Shown here: positions 26,860-35,242 of the stretch, piece after piece
Layout of the letters: every line of letters begins with the position of its first letter
How positions within the stretch are numbered: position 1 is the stretch's first letter
Origin: Rubellimicrobium rubrum
GTDB lineage: Bacteria; Pseudomonadota; Alphaproteobacteria; Rhodobacterales; Rhodobacteraceae
DNA length: 64,000 nucleotides
Assembly (NCBI RefSeq): GCF_006152115.1
Contig: NZ_VDFU01000017.1
Coordinates: 31,410 to 95,409 of the forward strand
Direction: 5' to 3'
Position numbers and translations under genes: made by a program
Notes under the pieces: generated by a model
What the model was told of the DNA's origin: nothing
The model's input: the letters and a program-made list of their open reading frames with translations, nothing else
Database searches by the model: none

Positions 26860-27855
26860 ATGGCCCGTCCGACCCGCCGCACCGTGCTCGCGAGCCTGGC
26901 CGCTTCGTTCGCCACGCCGGCCCTGGCGCAGTCCGATTCATGGACCAGCGCCGCCGAGGCCGCGCGGGCTTTGCCGCAATTGCACTCGATCCTTGTGGCC
27001 CGGAACGGCGAGACGGTGCTGGCCGAGGCGATCCGGGGGCCGGGATTGGAGCAGCTGACCAACGTCAAATCGGTTTCCAAGTCCATCGTGGCCTTGCTTC
27101 TGGGAGCTGCCATCGACCGCGGTGTGATCCCCTCGGTGCAGACCACCCTGGCCGAAGCCGCCCCGGGGCTTGTCCCCGATGGCGCCGACCCGCGTGTGGC
27201 CAACCTGACCATGGAAAACCTCGTGACCCTGCGGGCGGGGCTGGAGCGGACCTCGGGGCCGAACTACGGCGAATGGGTCTCGTCGTCGAACTGGGTGGCC
27301 GATGCGCTGTCTCGTCCCTTCGTGGCCGAGCCTGGCGGGCGGATGCTGTACTCCACGGGCAGCTTCCACATCCTTGGGGCAGCTCTGGCCGAGGCGTCCG
27401 GCGAAAGCCTCTTGACGCTGGCCCGCGCTTGGCTCGGCGAGCCGCTGGGCATCGAGGTCGCACCCTGGACGCGCGACCCTCAGGGCTACTACCTCGGCGG
27501 CAACGAGATGGCGCTGAGCCCCCGTGCCATGCTGCGGATCGGAGAGATGCTGCGACAGGGCGGCACTTGGGACGGGCAGCAGGTCCTGTCGCCCGAGTGG
27601 GTCGAGGCGAGCCTCACCCCGGTGACCCGTTCACCGTTCTCGGGCCTCGACTACGGCTATGGCTGGTTCCTGGGCGATGCTCCACGCGGCCGGGTCGCCA
27701 TCGCGCGGGGCTACGGCGGCCAGATCATCGCCGCCGCGCCCGAGGTCGGGATCACGGCCGTCATCACCTCGGACCCGACGCAGCCCGCGCGGAGCGAGGG
27801 CTACTTCGGGGATCTGATGAACCTCCTCGACCGAGAGATCCTGGCGAGGGCCTGA
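26860..27855 (+). CDS. Exported beta-lactamase-fold serine hydrolase
   Basis: 331 residues from the ATG at 26860, which follows AGGAG. The N-terminus (RPTRRTVLASLAASFATPALA) is a twin-arginine-like signal. The class C/PBP catalytic motif SxxK is SVSK (residues 71-74) and the second motif is Tyr-Ser-Thr in MLYSTGSFH. The region is followed by the SPRAMLRIGEML and GYGWFLG blocks typical of esterase-type members (6-aminohexanoate hydrolase/EstB-like). It acts in the periplasm on an unknown ester or amide. It is convergent with the inositol operon, with 6 nt between stops. Confidence 0.82.
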   Translation: MARPTRRTVLASLAASFATPALAQSDSWTSAAEAARALPQLHSILVARNGETVLAEAIRGPGLEQLTNVKSVSKSIVALLLGAAIDRGVIPSVQTTLAEAAPGLVPDGADPRVANLTMENLVTLRAGLERTSGPNYGEWVSSSNWVADALSRPFVAEPGGRMLYSTGSFHILGAALAEASGESLLTLARAWLGEPLGIEVAPWTRDPQGYYLGGNEMALSPRAMLRIGEMLRQGGTWDGQQVLSPEWVEASLTPVTRSPFSGLDYGYGWFLGDAPRGRVAIARGYGGQIIAAAPEVGITAVITSDPTQPARSEGYFGDLMNLLDREILARA

Positions 27856-27861
27856 CCGGGG

Positions 27862-28977
27862 TCAGACCTCGCGAATGAAGTCCTCGACCGCCTGATAGGC
27901 GTCGTCGTCGTTCATCTGCCGTGGCGGGTGCTTGCAGAAGAAGGCGGCGGGCGCCTCGATAGGACCGGAAAGGCCGCGGTCGCGCGCGACCTTGGCGCAA
28001 CGGATCATGTCGATGGCCACGCCGGCGGAGTTCGGAGAGTCCTCGACCGACAAGCGGACCTCCATGTTCATGGGGACGCCGCCGAACATGGTGCCTTCGA
28101 GCCGGATGAAGGCGACTTTGTTGTCGTTCTGCCAGGGAACATAGTCCGAGGGACCGACATGGATGTTCTCCCAGTCGAGGCGTTGGGCGGCCACGGCCTG
28201 CACGGCCTCGGTCTTGGAGATCTTCTTGGAGGCGAGGCGGTCACGCTCGCGCATGTTGAGGAAGTCGGTGTTGCCGCCGGTGTTGAGCTGGTAGGTCCGC
28301 TCCAGCCGCACGCCACGCTTGGCGAAGAGGTCGGTCAAAACACGGTGGACGATTGTGGCGCCGACCTGCGCCTTGATGTCATCGCCGATGATCGGGACGC
28401 CCGCGTCGGCGAAGCGCTTGGCCCAGGCGGGGTCGCTGGCAATGAAGACGGGAATGTTGTTGACGAAGGCCACGCCCGCTTCCAGCGCGCATTCGGCGTA
28501 GAACTCGGTCGCCTTCTGGCTGCCCACGGGCAGGTAGTTCATCAGGACATGGGCACCGGTCTCGCGCAGCGCCTGCACGACCTCCTCCTTGGAGGGCTCG
28601 GGCAGGTCGGACCGGAGGAAGGTCCGGTGCTCCGGCTGCTCGGCCATATGGGGCGCGAAGCCGTCGAGGATCTTGCCCATCCGGACCTTGGCGCCGGTCT
28701 CGGGCACGTCGGCGCAGAAGATCAGGGTGCAGTTGGGACGCTCGAAGATCGCGCGTGACACGTCCTGCCCGATCTTGCGACGGTCGATGTCCCAGGCCGC
28801 CACCACGCGGATATCGCCGGGACGGTAGCCGCCCAGGTCCCAATGCATCAGGCCCGTATGCTCGTTGCGGTCATTGTCGCGGTACATGGCGATCCCCTGC
28901 ACGAGCGAACTCGCGCAGTTGCCGACGCCCACGATGGCGATGTTGATCCCCTCGCGGGTCAGGTGTCCGTCAGGCAT
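27862..28977 (-). CDS. ino1: Inositol-3-phosphate synthase
   Basis: 371 residues from the ATG at 28977, preceded by GGGAGGGG. The NAD-binding start (INIAIVGVGNCASSLVQGI), the TGAHVLMNYLPVGSQKA block, GDDIKAQVGATIVHR and the QLNTGGNTDFLNM segment identify a bacterial-type myo-inositol phosphate synthase. It isomerises glucose 6-phosphate to inositol phosphate, using tightly bound NAD. It is the last gene of an eight-gene operon with glycosyltransferases, a deacetylase and a phosphatase, so its product is probably the acceptor for a glycosyl-inositol compound. Confidence 0.93.
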   Translation of the reverse strand: MPDGHLTREGINIAIVGVGNCASSLVQGIAMYRDNDRNEHTGLMHWDLGGYRPGDIRVVAAWDIDRRKIGQDVSRAIFERPNCTLIFCADVPETGAKVRMGKILDGFAPHMAEQPEHRTFLRSDLPEPSKEEVVQALRETGAHVLMNYLPVGSQKATEFYAECALEAGVAFVNNIPVFIASDPAWAKRFADAGVPIIGDDIKAQVGATIVHRVLTDLFAKRGVRLERTYQLNTGGNTDFLNMRERDRLASKKISKTEAVQAVAAQRLDWENIHVGPSDYVPWQNDNKVAFIRLEGTMFGGVPMNMEVRLSVEDSPNSAGVAIDMIRCAKVARDRGLSGPIEAPAAFFCKHPPRQMNDDDAYQAVEDFIREV

Positions 28978-28978
28978 C

Positions 28979-29905
28979 TCAACCCCTCCCTGCGGAATGC
29001 AGCTTGACCGGCGTCGCCGGCGCGTAACGTTCGACCATGGCGGCGCAGAAGTCGGCGAACTGCTGCGGATCGCGCGGGGGACTCGTGTGGTGGGGCTCCA
29101 CACCCAGATGTTCGGGCGTGAAGCAGAAGGTCGCCATCACGTCGAAGTCCTGCAGCGCCTCCATCTGGCGGTCGAACCAGTCGAGAGCGTTGGGCCGGAA
29201 GCTGTCGGCCCAGGACAGGCCCGTCCGCAGGTGCCGCACGCCCAACCGCTTGAGCCAGGCCACGGCGTTGGGCAGGCGTGGGTCCTCGTAGTGGAACCAC
29301 TGCATGATCCCCATCCGGTCGGCATAGGGCGCATAGGCCTCAAGGCTCGGCTTTGGGGTCCCGTCCTCGCGGATGAGGCCCATGTAGAAATGGCGGTAGT
29401 AGCTCGACCCCTCGGCCTCCTTGTGGCGCGTCGTGGCCTCCCACTCGCGTGGCAAGTCGAAGAGGGAGTACCAGTAGGCACGGGGCACGCGGCCGACGAG
29501 CAGTTCGGCGGTCTTCTGGACGCCGAAGACCTGAACCTCCTCGGCGCCGAAGGAGCCCACGCCGACCTCGCTTACCCAGACGGGGTGGTCGGGGGCCACG
29601 GCCTCGATCTCGGCGACCTTGGCGGGCCATTCGCCGATCTGCCACAGATTCCAGTCGAGCGGGAAGCCATGGACCGCTACCACGTCCACATTGTCGAGAA
29701 CGCCCATCCCTTTTAGCCGCAGGATGTAATTCGGGTCGATGGGAGAGATCCCGCCCAGCACCCGCGTCACGTCGGGGTTCACATCCGCAACGGCTTGGCC
29801 TGCGAGGTTGATCATGGTCGCGAACTGCGACCAGTCCGGGTCGATGGCCGGGTCCCAGTGGGACTTGTTGTTGGGCTCGTTCCAGAACATCACGGATTCG
29901 ATCAT
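28979..29905 (-). CDS. Glycosyl hydrolase-like protein with permuted clan A barrel order
   Basis: 308 residues. It opens almost at once with a clan GH-A acid/base motif (FWNEPN, Glu10), and a nucleophile-like Glu113 follows in WVSEVGVGS. After about residue 195 the sequence resumes with what normally is the N-terminal part of such barrels (AVAWLKRLGVRHLRTGLSW, then FDVMATFCFTPEHLG). The strand order therefore appears circularly permuted. The ATG overlaps the methyltransferase stop (ATGA). It may hydrolyse or transfer a sugar in the inositol-glycan pathway; the activity is not established. Confidence 0.7.
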   Translation of the reverse strand: MIESVMFWNEPNNKSHWDPAIDPDWSQFATMINLAGQAVADVNPDVTRVLGGISPIDPNYILRLKGMGVLDNVDVVAVHGFPLDWNLWQIGEWPAKVAEIEAVAPDHPVWVSEVGVGSFGAEEVQVFGVQKTAELLVGRVPRAYWYSLFDLPREWEATTRHKEAEGSSYYRHFYMGLIREDGTPKPSLEAYAPYADRMGIMQWFHYEDPRLPNAVAWLKRLGVRHLRTGLSWADSFRPNALDWFDRQMEALQDFDVMATFCFTPEHLGVEPHHTSPPRDPQQFADFCAAMVERYAPATPVKLHSAGRG

Positions 29906-30678
29906 CGCGGCCCCCTCGCCGGATAGGCCGCGCCCGCGCCCCATTGCGAATAGGGCACCTCCGCGCGGCGGCAGATATAGACGTCCTCGGAGGCGCGGGT
30001 CTCGATGCTGAAGCCCGCCGCCCTCAGCATGGCCTCGACCCCGGCGCGGTTCGGGGCCCACCAGTTGGTCCAGTCGTCGGCATAAAGGTGCTCGATGAAG
30101 TACATGGCGGGATAACCGGTCGCCTCGAACATGGCCTCCTCGGAAAATGGGGCCTCCTTCGGCACTTCCATGACCTCCTCGGGCCCGCGCAGGAGCGATT
30201 GGAAGATCATCATGTCACCCGCGACATGCTCCCGGATCAGGTCGAGCGCGAGGAGGGGGTGCCGCAGATGGTAAAGCACGCCCATGAAGATGACGACGTC
30301 GAAGCGTTCGCCCAGCGCGCCCACGTCATAGACCTCGAGCTGCCGGAACTCGATGTCCATGCCCTCCACCTCGGCGGCAAGGCGGGCCTGCCGAAGGTAG
30401 TGCTCGTCATGGTCGATCCCGAGCACGCGCGACGCCCCGCGGCGCTTCATTTCCAAGGCGTAGAACCCGGCGTTGCAGCCGATGTCGAGCACGGACTTGC
30501 CGCTCAGGTCCTCCGGGATCGCATGGGCGAAGCGTTCGAACTTGGTCCGGGGAAAGTCGCCCAGGAAGTGACCCGGCGCCGTCTCGATGCCGCCGAGACG
30601 CAGGTTGTGAAACCAAGGGCCCAGGGCCTCGATGCGGCGGGCAAGATCGTCGTCGCCAGGGTCAGGCACGTCCTTCAT
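29902..30678 (-). CDS. SAM-dependent methyltransferase (CmoB-like fold)
   Basis: 258 residues. SAM-binding motif I is VLDIGCNAGFYALEM (about residues 63-77), followed by the acidic GIDHDEHYLRQA and the VIFMGVLYHLRHPL block. The overall pattern resembles a family that includes the tRNA-modifying CmoB but with a different N-terminus (HNLRLGGIETAPGHFLGDFP). I recall this type in conserved clusters with PIG-L and glycosyltransferase genes, where it may O-methylate the small glycoside. Start and stop overlap the neighbouring genes (ATGA on both sides). Confidence 0.85.
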   Translation of the reverse strand: MKDVPDPGDDDLARRIEALGPWFHNLRLGGIETAPGHFLGDFPRTKFERFAHAIPEDLSGKSVLDIGCNAGFYALEMKRRGASRVLGIDHDEHYLRQARLAAEVEGMDIEFRQLEVYDVGALGERFDVVIFMGVLYHLRHPLLALDLIREHVAGDMMIFQSLLRGPEEVMEVPKEAPFSEEAMFEATGYPAMYFIEHLYADDWTNWWAPNRAGVEAMLRAAGFSIETRASEDVYICRRAEVPYSQWGAGAAYPARGPR

Positions 30679-31346
30679 GCAGTCATTCCAGTGGTTTCAT
30701 TGAGGGAAAGCACCCGCGCGCCCCAGGGCCCAGCCTCCAGGCGGCTGACGGAGGCCGGGCCGATCTCGAAGCGCAGGATGTTGTCAAAGGACAGGCCCAG
30801 CACCCGGGCCACAAGGGCGCGGATCATGTCGCAATGGGTGACCAGAGCGATCCGCCCGCCGGTGCCCGACGCAGCAAGGGCGTCCACATGCCGGGCGATG
30901 CGGCCGGCGGCCTCGTCCATGCTCTCGCCGCTGGGGATGCGGACCAGGGCGCGGCGGGTGTTCCAGTCGTCCCAAAGGGGCTGGCCATTCAGGGCGGCGA
31001 ACTCCGCCCCGGTCCAGTCGCCGAAGTCGATCTCGTCCAGCGCATCCACTACCGTGACGGATGCGCCGCTGGCCCGGGCCACGGCCTCGGCGGTCGCGCG
31101 GGCACGCTCGCGCGGGCTGGTCTGGATCTCGGTCAGCGCTTCGGGGGCAAGGCGGCGTCCCAGGACGGCAGCCTGCCGCTCGCCCTCGGGGGTCAGGGGA
31201 ACGCCCGGGGCCCGGCCGGTAAGCCTACGCCCGAAATCCGCATGGGTGGCATGGCGGAGCAGGTACAGTTGGACGTTGATCGCGGTGCCCCCGGACGCTT
31301 CTACATTCGTTGGGGTACAAACGCTCGCGAGGCCGTGAGGTTCCAT
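30675..31346 (-). CDS. Histidine phosphatase family protein
   Basis: 223 residues of the phosphoglycerate mutase-like fold. The catalytic RHAT (His32, residues 31-34), SPRERARATAE, the acid in EIDFGDWTG and THCDMIR near residue 168 are all present. The family removes phosphate from small phosphorylated metabolites. In this operon it could dephosphorylate a glycosyl-inositol phosphate, the step that in mycothiol synthesis is done by an unrelated or unidentified phosphatase. Its stop overlaps the methyltransferase start; the gap to the upstream gene is 32 nt. Confidence 0.87.
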   Translation of the reverse strand: MEPHGLASVCTPTNVEASGGTAINVQLYLLRHATHADFGRRLTGRAPGVPLTPEGERQAAVLGRRLAPEALTEIQTSPRERARATAEAVARASGASVTVVDALDEIDFGDWTGAEFAALNGQPLWDDWNTRRALVRIPSGESMDEAAGRIARHVDALAASGTGGRIALVTHCDMIRALVARVLGLSFDNILRFEIGPASVSRLEAGPWGARVLSLNETTGMTA

Positions 31347-31378
31347 GGCTCGTTCCGGTGCGGCGGGAATGTGCCGGA

Positions 31379-32404
31379 TCAGCCCGCCAGTTCGGCGTAG
31401 CGTTCGAGGTAGCGGGCCACCATGCGCTGAGCCGAGAAGCGTGCCCGTGCCGTTGCCCGGCAGACCTCGGGATCGATCCGATCGATGCGGCGCATGGCAT
31501 CCGCGAGGCCGTTCACGCTCTCCACCAGGAACCCGGTGCGTCCATCCTCCACGATCTCGGTCAGAGCGCCACTGGGATAGGCGATGACCGGGGTTCCTGC
31601 GGCCATGGCCTCCATGGCAACTAGGGATGACGTTTCGCGCGCCTTGCTGGGGATCAGCACGCAGCGGGCCGCAGCTAGAAGCTGCTGCTTGCAGCGCCCT
31701 TCGACAGCGCCGATCCAGCGGCGGCGCCAGCCCAGATGCGGCTCGACTGCCTCGTGGAAGTGCCGCTGATGGTCGGGGTAGGGGAACACGGTACCGGCGA
31801 TCAACAGCGGCACATGGGCCATCTCGGCCGAAGCCAGCGCGTCATCGAAACCCTTCTCGGGGCAGATGCGGCCCAGGGCAAACGCGAAGCTCCGCCTGCG
31901 GACCTTCAGGTCGGGGATCTCCACGCCATTCTCGATGGGAGCCTCGATCCGTGCGCCTGTCGGAGCCGTCGCCGCCTGCGCCGCCGAGACCGGATGGAGA
32001 TGGGTGCGCGACCGGGCCGAGCACAGGGCATCGGGCGGATACCAGTCGAGCGGCAGGTGGAGAGTCACCAGCACCGGCGGGCCGCTGGGCGGCAGGTAGC
32101 GGTGGAAATCGATCCCGTGCAGGTGAATCACATCCAGCCGGTCGCGCGTCATCGCCTCGGCGATCCGGTCGCGGACGGCAGCGCGCACATGCTCCGCCTC
32201 GGTGTCGGAGATCGGGCCCGCAATCGCCGGAACGGACCGCAACTCGCCTGCCACGCGGGACCCCTCGGGCGCGATCACGATGGAGCGGTGACCGGCCGCT
32301 ACCAGGGCCCGGTCGAGCCGGGACAGCACCTGCTCGGCTCCGCCCACTGGATCGGCAGTCACGGGGGCGAGCGGATAGGACACGCTCAGGACCGTCAGGG
32401 TCAC
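31379..32404 (-). CDS. Glycosyltransferase family 4 protein
   Basis: 341 residues from the GTG at 32404 that overlaps the PIG-L stop (GTGA). GT-B fold: the N-terminal domain has DPVGGAEQVLSRL and IHLHGIDFH; the C-terminal domain has FALGRICPEKGFDDAL, then the nucleotide-sugar site PSKARETSSLVAMEAMAAGTP with the EX7E-type acids. Retaining GT4 enzymes include MshA, which adds GlcNAc to inositol phosphate. With ino1, a PIG-L deacetylase and a phosphatase in the same operon, such an activity is a reasonable hypothesis but not shown by the sequence. Confidence 0.87.
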   Translation of the reverse strand: MTLTVLSVSYPLAPVTADPVGGAEQVLSRLDRALVAAGHRSIVIAPEGSRVAGELRSVPAIAGPISDTEAEHVRAAVRDRIAEAMTRDRLDVIHLHGIDFHRYLPPSGPPVLVTLHLPLDWYPPDALCSARSRTHLHPVSAAQAATAPTGARIEAPIENGVEIPDLKVRRRSFAFALGRICPEKGFDDALASAEMAHVPLLIAGTVFPYPDHQRHFHEAVEPHLGWRRRWIGAVEGRCKQQLLAAARCVLIPSKARETSSLVAMEAMAAGTPVIAYPSGALTEIVEDGRTGFLVESVNGLADAMRRIDRIDPEVCRATARARFSAQRMVARYLERYAELAG

Positions 32405-33195
32405 GGCGACGCCTGATCCAGCAGTGTGTCCGCATGGCGCCTCCACTCGGTCAGGGTCATGTTCCAGCCCCAACCGTCGTACAAGGCCGACCCCGGGGGG
32501 GCCGGCGCGCGGAAATCATAGGCTGGTGCGGGCCGCAGCCATTCCTCCCAGTGCGGAACCTGGTTCAGGAAGCCCATCTGACTTTCGAAGCAGGCGAGGC
32601 TGCGCCTGCGTCGGTCCTGGTCCTCGGGCGACAGAGGGATCTTTACCTCGGGGGCGTTCGGATCGGTCCAAAAGGACCCAAAGACAGTCCGGCCGTCGCG
32701 CAAGTGGTAGCTCGGGAACTCAAGATGCCGCGGGGCCGGACGGCCCTGCGCTTCGAGGTGCCGGCAGGCCAAGGCCACGCAAAGCGCTGCCGTGTCGTGG
32801 TCGGGATGACCGTGCTCGTAGGAATGGGTCACCACGACCTCGGCATCCCAAAGATAGCGGACCAACTGCTCCACGATGGCCGCGCCATGCAGGATGGCCT
32901 CCTTGTCGGGATGCCAGCAGCAGCGCAGCTCGGGCGTCGCGTCCAGGACCGCCATGGCGGCCCGCAGCTCTTGCCGGCGCAGCTCGGCATACTCTTCCAC
33001 GGTCTCCGCCCCGACACGGCGCGCATCCTGCATGTCGCGGGGCGATCCATCGGTCAGGTGAACGATGCAAAGGTCGTCCATCCTGTTCATGCGACTGGCG
33101 AGCGCTAGCGTCTCGTCGTCCGGGTGGGCCACCACCAGAACCACGCGCTCGGGCAGCCGCTCCCCTCGAACCAGCCGTTCAAGGATCCCGTCCAT
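32401..33195 (-). CDS. PIG-L/MshB-type deacetylase
   Basis: 264 residues with the zinc motif AHPDDE (residues 23-28) and the second motif HGHPDHD (128-134), both diagnostic of the PIG-L fold. Members deacetylate GlcNAc-inositol (MshB), GlcNAc-PI, or bacillithiol precursors. The C-terminal half (FLNQVPHWEEWLRPAPAYDF) is particular to this operon type. It lies 3 nt after the nucleotidyltransferase gene and overlaps the next glycosyltransferase. An amino-sugar linked to inositol is the likeliest substrate by context. Confidence 0.9.
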   Translation of the reverse strand: MDGILERLVRGERLPERVVLVVAHPDDETLALASRMNRMDDLCIVHLTDGSPRDMQDARRVGAETVEEYAELRRQELRAAMAVLDATPELRCCWHPDKEAILHGAAIVEQLVRYLWDAEVVVTHSYEHGHPDHDTAALCVALACRHLEAQGRPAPRHLEFPSYHLRDGRTVFGSFWTDPNAPEVKIPLSPEDQDRRRRSLACFESQMGFLNQVPHWEEWLRPAPAYDFRAPAPPGSALYDGWGWNMTLTEWRRHADTLLDQASP

Positions 33196-33198
33196 GGT

Positions 33199-33942
33199 TC
33201 AGAGCGCGGCCCGCACGGGTTCCGGGCTCAGGAGCTCCATGGCCAGCCGGTAGCCTTCGAGGGTTCCGACATCCGCATAGAGCGTGCCTGCCCGCACCCC
33301 TTGCGCCCTGCCGCCTTGGGCGATCCAGGCGTTGATGAGCGTGCCGATGTACTCGTCGCGTTCGGGGCGTGACAGCCAGAACTCCCGCAACTCGTGGAAG
33401 ATGTGGCCGGGCATCTTGAACGCGCCCCAGATCCAGTTGGTGCGGACATCGGGGGACTTTACGTCGATCGACAGCACCCGGCCGTCGGCGTCGGTCACCA
33501 CCGCGTCGAAGAACTGGGGCTGCTCCACCGGGAACAGCAGGAATGACAGGCGGTCATCCGGCAGGGCGCGCAGTGCGTCGTCGGGAAACCAGATCGTATC
33601 CGGCAGTCCCACGAGCACCGGCTCGTTGTGCGGGATCACCGGATGGGCGCGGAAGATGGCGTCGCACAGGCCCGACGCTTCGGGTTGGACGACATAGGCA
33701 ATCTCCACGATGTCGCAGTGGCCGCCGTAGTACTTCAGGATATCGGCCTTGTGGGGCGAGATCACGAAGCAGACCTTGCTCGCCCCTGCCAAGGCCATCC
33801 GGTCCACCAGGAACTCGCTCACGGCCTTGGGACGGCTGCGGCCATCGCCGGACAGGCGCCCGCCCACGGGCAGAAGTTCCTTGGAAAAGGCGAGAGGCTG
33901 AATCCGCGTGCCGTTCCCCGCGGCGGGAATTATTCCCCACAT
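33199..33942 (-). CDS. Sugar nucleotidyltransferase (RmlA-like)
   Basis: 247 residues. The NTP-binding motif GNGTRIQPL (residues 9-17), SKELLPVGG with the catalytic lysine, and the GLPDTIWFPDDAL metal-binding segment match glucose-1-phosphate thymidylyl/uridylyltransferases. It would supply an activated sugar for the glycosyltransferases in the operon. AAGGA precedes the ATG, which lies 13 nt inside the end of the upstream CgeB-like gene. Nucleotide and sugar specificity cannot be read from the sequence. Confidence 0.87.
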   Translation of the reverse strand: MWGIIPAAGNGTRIQPLAFSKELLPVGGRLSGDGRSRPKAVSEFLVDRMALAGASKVCFVISPHKADILKYYGGHCDIVEIAYVVQPEASGLCDAIFRAHPVIPHNEPVLVGLPDTIWFPDDALRALPDDRLSFLLFPVEQPQFFDAVVTDADGRVLSIDVKSPDVRTNWIWGAFKMPGHIFHELREFWLSRPERDEYIGTLINAWIAQGGRAQGVRAGTLYADVGTLEGYRLAMELLSPEPVRAAL

Positions 33943-35042
33943 GCAACTCGTCCTTCTGATTGATGTCTGGCAGCGCCATGGCTTGCGCCCAAGAGCTGCA
34001 CGAGTTCGGCGGCGCGTGCGTCGGAACTGTGCTCGGCCAACACACGCTCGCGCGCAGCCCTGGCGATGCGGGCCAGTTCGGCATCCGGCATCTCCAGCGC
34101 CGCCAGCGCATCTGCGGTGGTCGTGGCCGTCAGGATCTCGACGCCGGGCGTGAAGAACTCGTCCAAGCCCTCCCAGCTATCGCTGAGGACCGGGATGCCG
34201 CAGGCCGCCGCTTCGAAAAGCCGTCCAGAGGGGCACCAGCCCATAGAGGCCATCGCTTCGCGCGTGACGTTGAGCGTGAGCCGCGACGACGCGAAGAAGG
34301 CCGGGTGATCCGGGGGAGGCAGGTGCTTCACGAAGAAGATGTTGTCCGTCCAGGGAAAGTCCGTCGGATAGCCCGTTCCCGCCAGGACGAAGCGCCGGTC
34401 GGACGTCTGCCGGGCGGGTTCGATGAACAGCATGGTCAAAGCAGCCTGACGGTCGGCGGCGTAGGTGCCGAGGTAGGACAGATCCCCCCGAAAAGCCGGG
34501 TCGGAAATGCCCGGGCGATGCGTTGTTGGGTCCACATGGCCATAAAGCGGAGCCGTCCGCCGCGCCCCGAGCCGCGTTCGCAGCAGGTCGAGCGCCACAC
34601 CTCCGGTATAACTCAGCACGAGATCGAATCCCGCGAGGCCCTGCGCCGGCAGGAAGTCCACCGTCTCCCCGATCTCAAGGCGGCGCAGGGTCACCGGGGT
34701 ATCCATGTCGTAGAAGACGGTGAGACCCCTAGCAGCGTCCCAAGCCAGTTCCGACGCTTGTGGTCCGTCCGGGCAGAAGGACGTGACCATGACCGCATCG
34801 GCCTGCTGGACCTCGAGCCGGGCACGCGACCGCACGGACGCCCAATCGGGATACAGGACCAGCTCCGCTCCGTCGGGGAGGGAGGTGAGGTCGCGCGTCT
34901 CGGCGTAGTAGGGAACGTCGCGCTCGAAAAAGACGACCTCGTGACCGAGCCGCGTCAGCGCGCCGATCAGGCCACGCCACAGGGTCGCGTGGCCATTGCC
35001 CCAGGAGGAGCTTACGGCGAGCCCGAACACCACCAATCTCAT
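33930..35042 (-). CDS. CgeB-like glycosyltransferase, first gene of the inositol operon
   Basis: 370 residues from the ATG at 35042. GT-B architecture with a glycine-rich start (SSSWGNGHATLWRGLIGAL) and a C-terminal donor site (GWCPSGRLFEAAACGIPVLSD, then EGLDEFF) typical of the CgeB/Glyco_trans_1 group. It probably transfers a second sugar to the operon product. It is the promoter-proximal gene; an EcfG-type promoter is centred about 60 nt upstream. A longer open frame continues upstream in phase, but that part is not coding. Confidence 0.85.
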   Translation of the reverse strand: MRLVVFGLAVSSSWGNGHATLWRGLIGALTRLGHEVVFFERDVPYYAETRDLTSLPDGAELVLYPDWASVRSRARLEVQQADAVMVTSFCPDGPQASELAWDAARGLTVFYDMDTPVTLRRLEIGETVDFLPAQGLAGFDLVLSYTGGVALDLLRTRLGARRTAPLYGHVDPTTHRPGISDPAFRGDLSYLGTYAADRQAALTMLFIEPARQTSDRRFVLAGTGYPTDFPWTDNIFFVKHLPPPDHPAFFASSRLTLNVTREAMASMGWCPSGRLFEAAACGIPVLSDSWEGLDEFFTPGVEILTATTTADALAALEMPDAELARIARAARERVLAEHSSDARAAELVQLLGASHGAARHQSEGRVACGE

Positions 35043-35089
35043 TCGCGTTCCCGACCCTACGCCGCCGTCCCATGGCGACCGCCCACGCC

Positions 35090-35114
35090 AACGGACCGGC
35101 TGCGGGTAAGTTCC
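35090..35114 (-). promoter_or_regulatory. EcfG-type promoter of the inositol-glycan operon
   Basis: On the minus strand GGAAC (35114-35110) and CGTT (35093-35090) are separated by exactly 16 bases, a full match to the EcfG consensus. Transcription would start near 35082, giving a leader of about 40 nt before the ATG at 35042. Confidence 0.65.
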
Positions 35115-35242
35115 ACGTTTGCTCCGATCATTTCGGTAGGAGGGGCAACATCTTGGCGGAATCGGACCTGCGGGGCCGTGGGCGGTGGAACTTGTCCTGC
35201 CGCAGGTTCTCCGACAGTGAAGCGGCGGATCGGCGCCTGTGC

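Noticed and set aside
27862..35042. Assignment of the inositol operon as a true mycothiol pathway
   Set aside because: MshC and MshD genes are missing, mycothiol is an actinobacterial thiol, and the operon has additional methyltransferase, nucleotidyltransferase and hydrolase genes.
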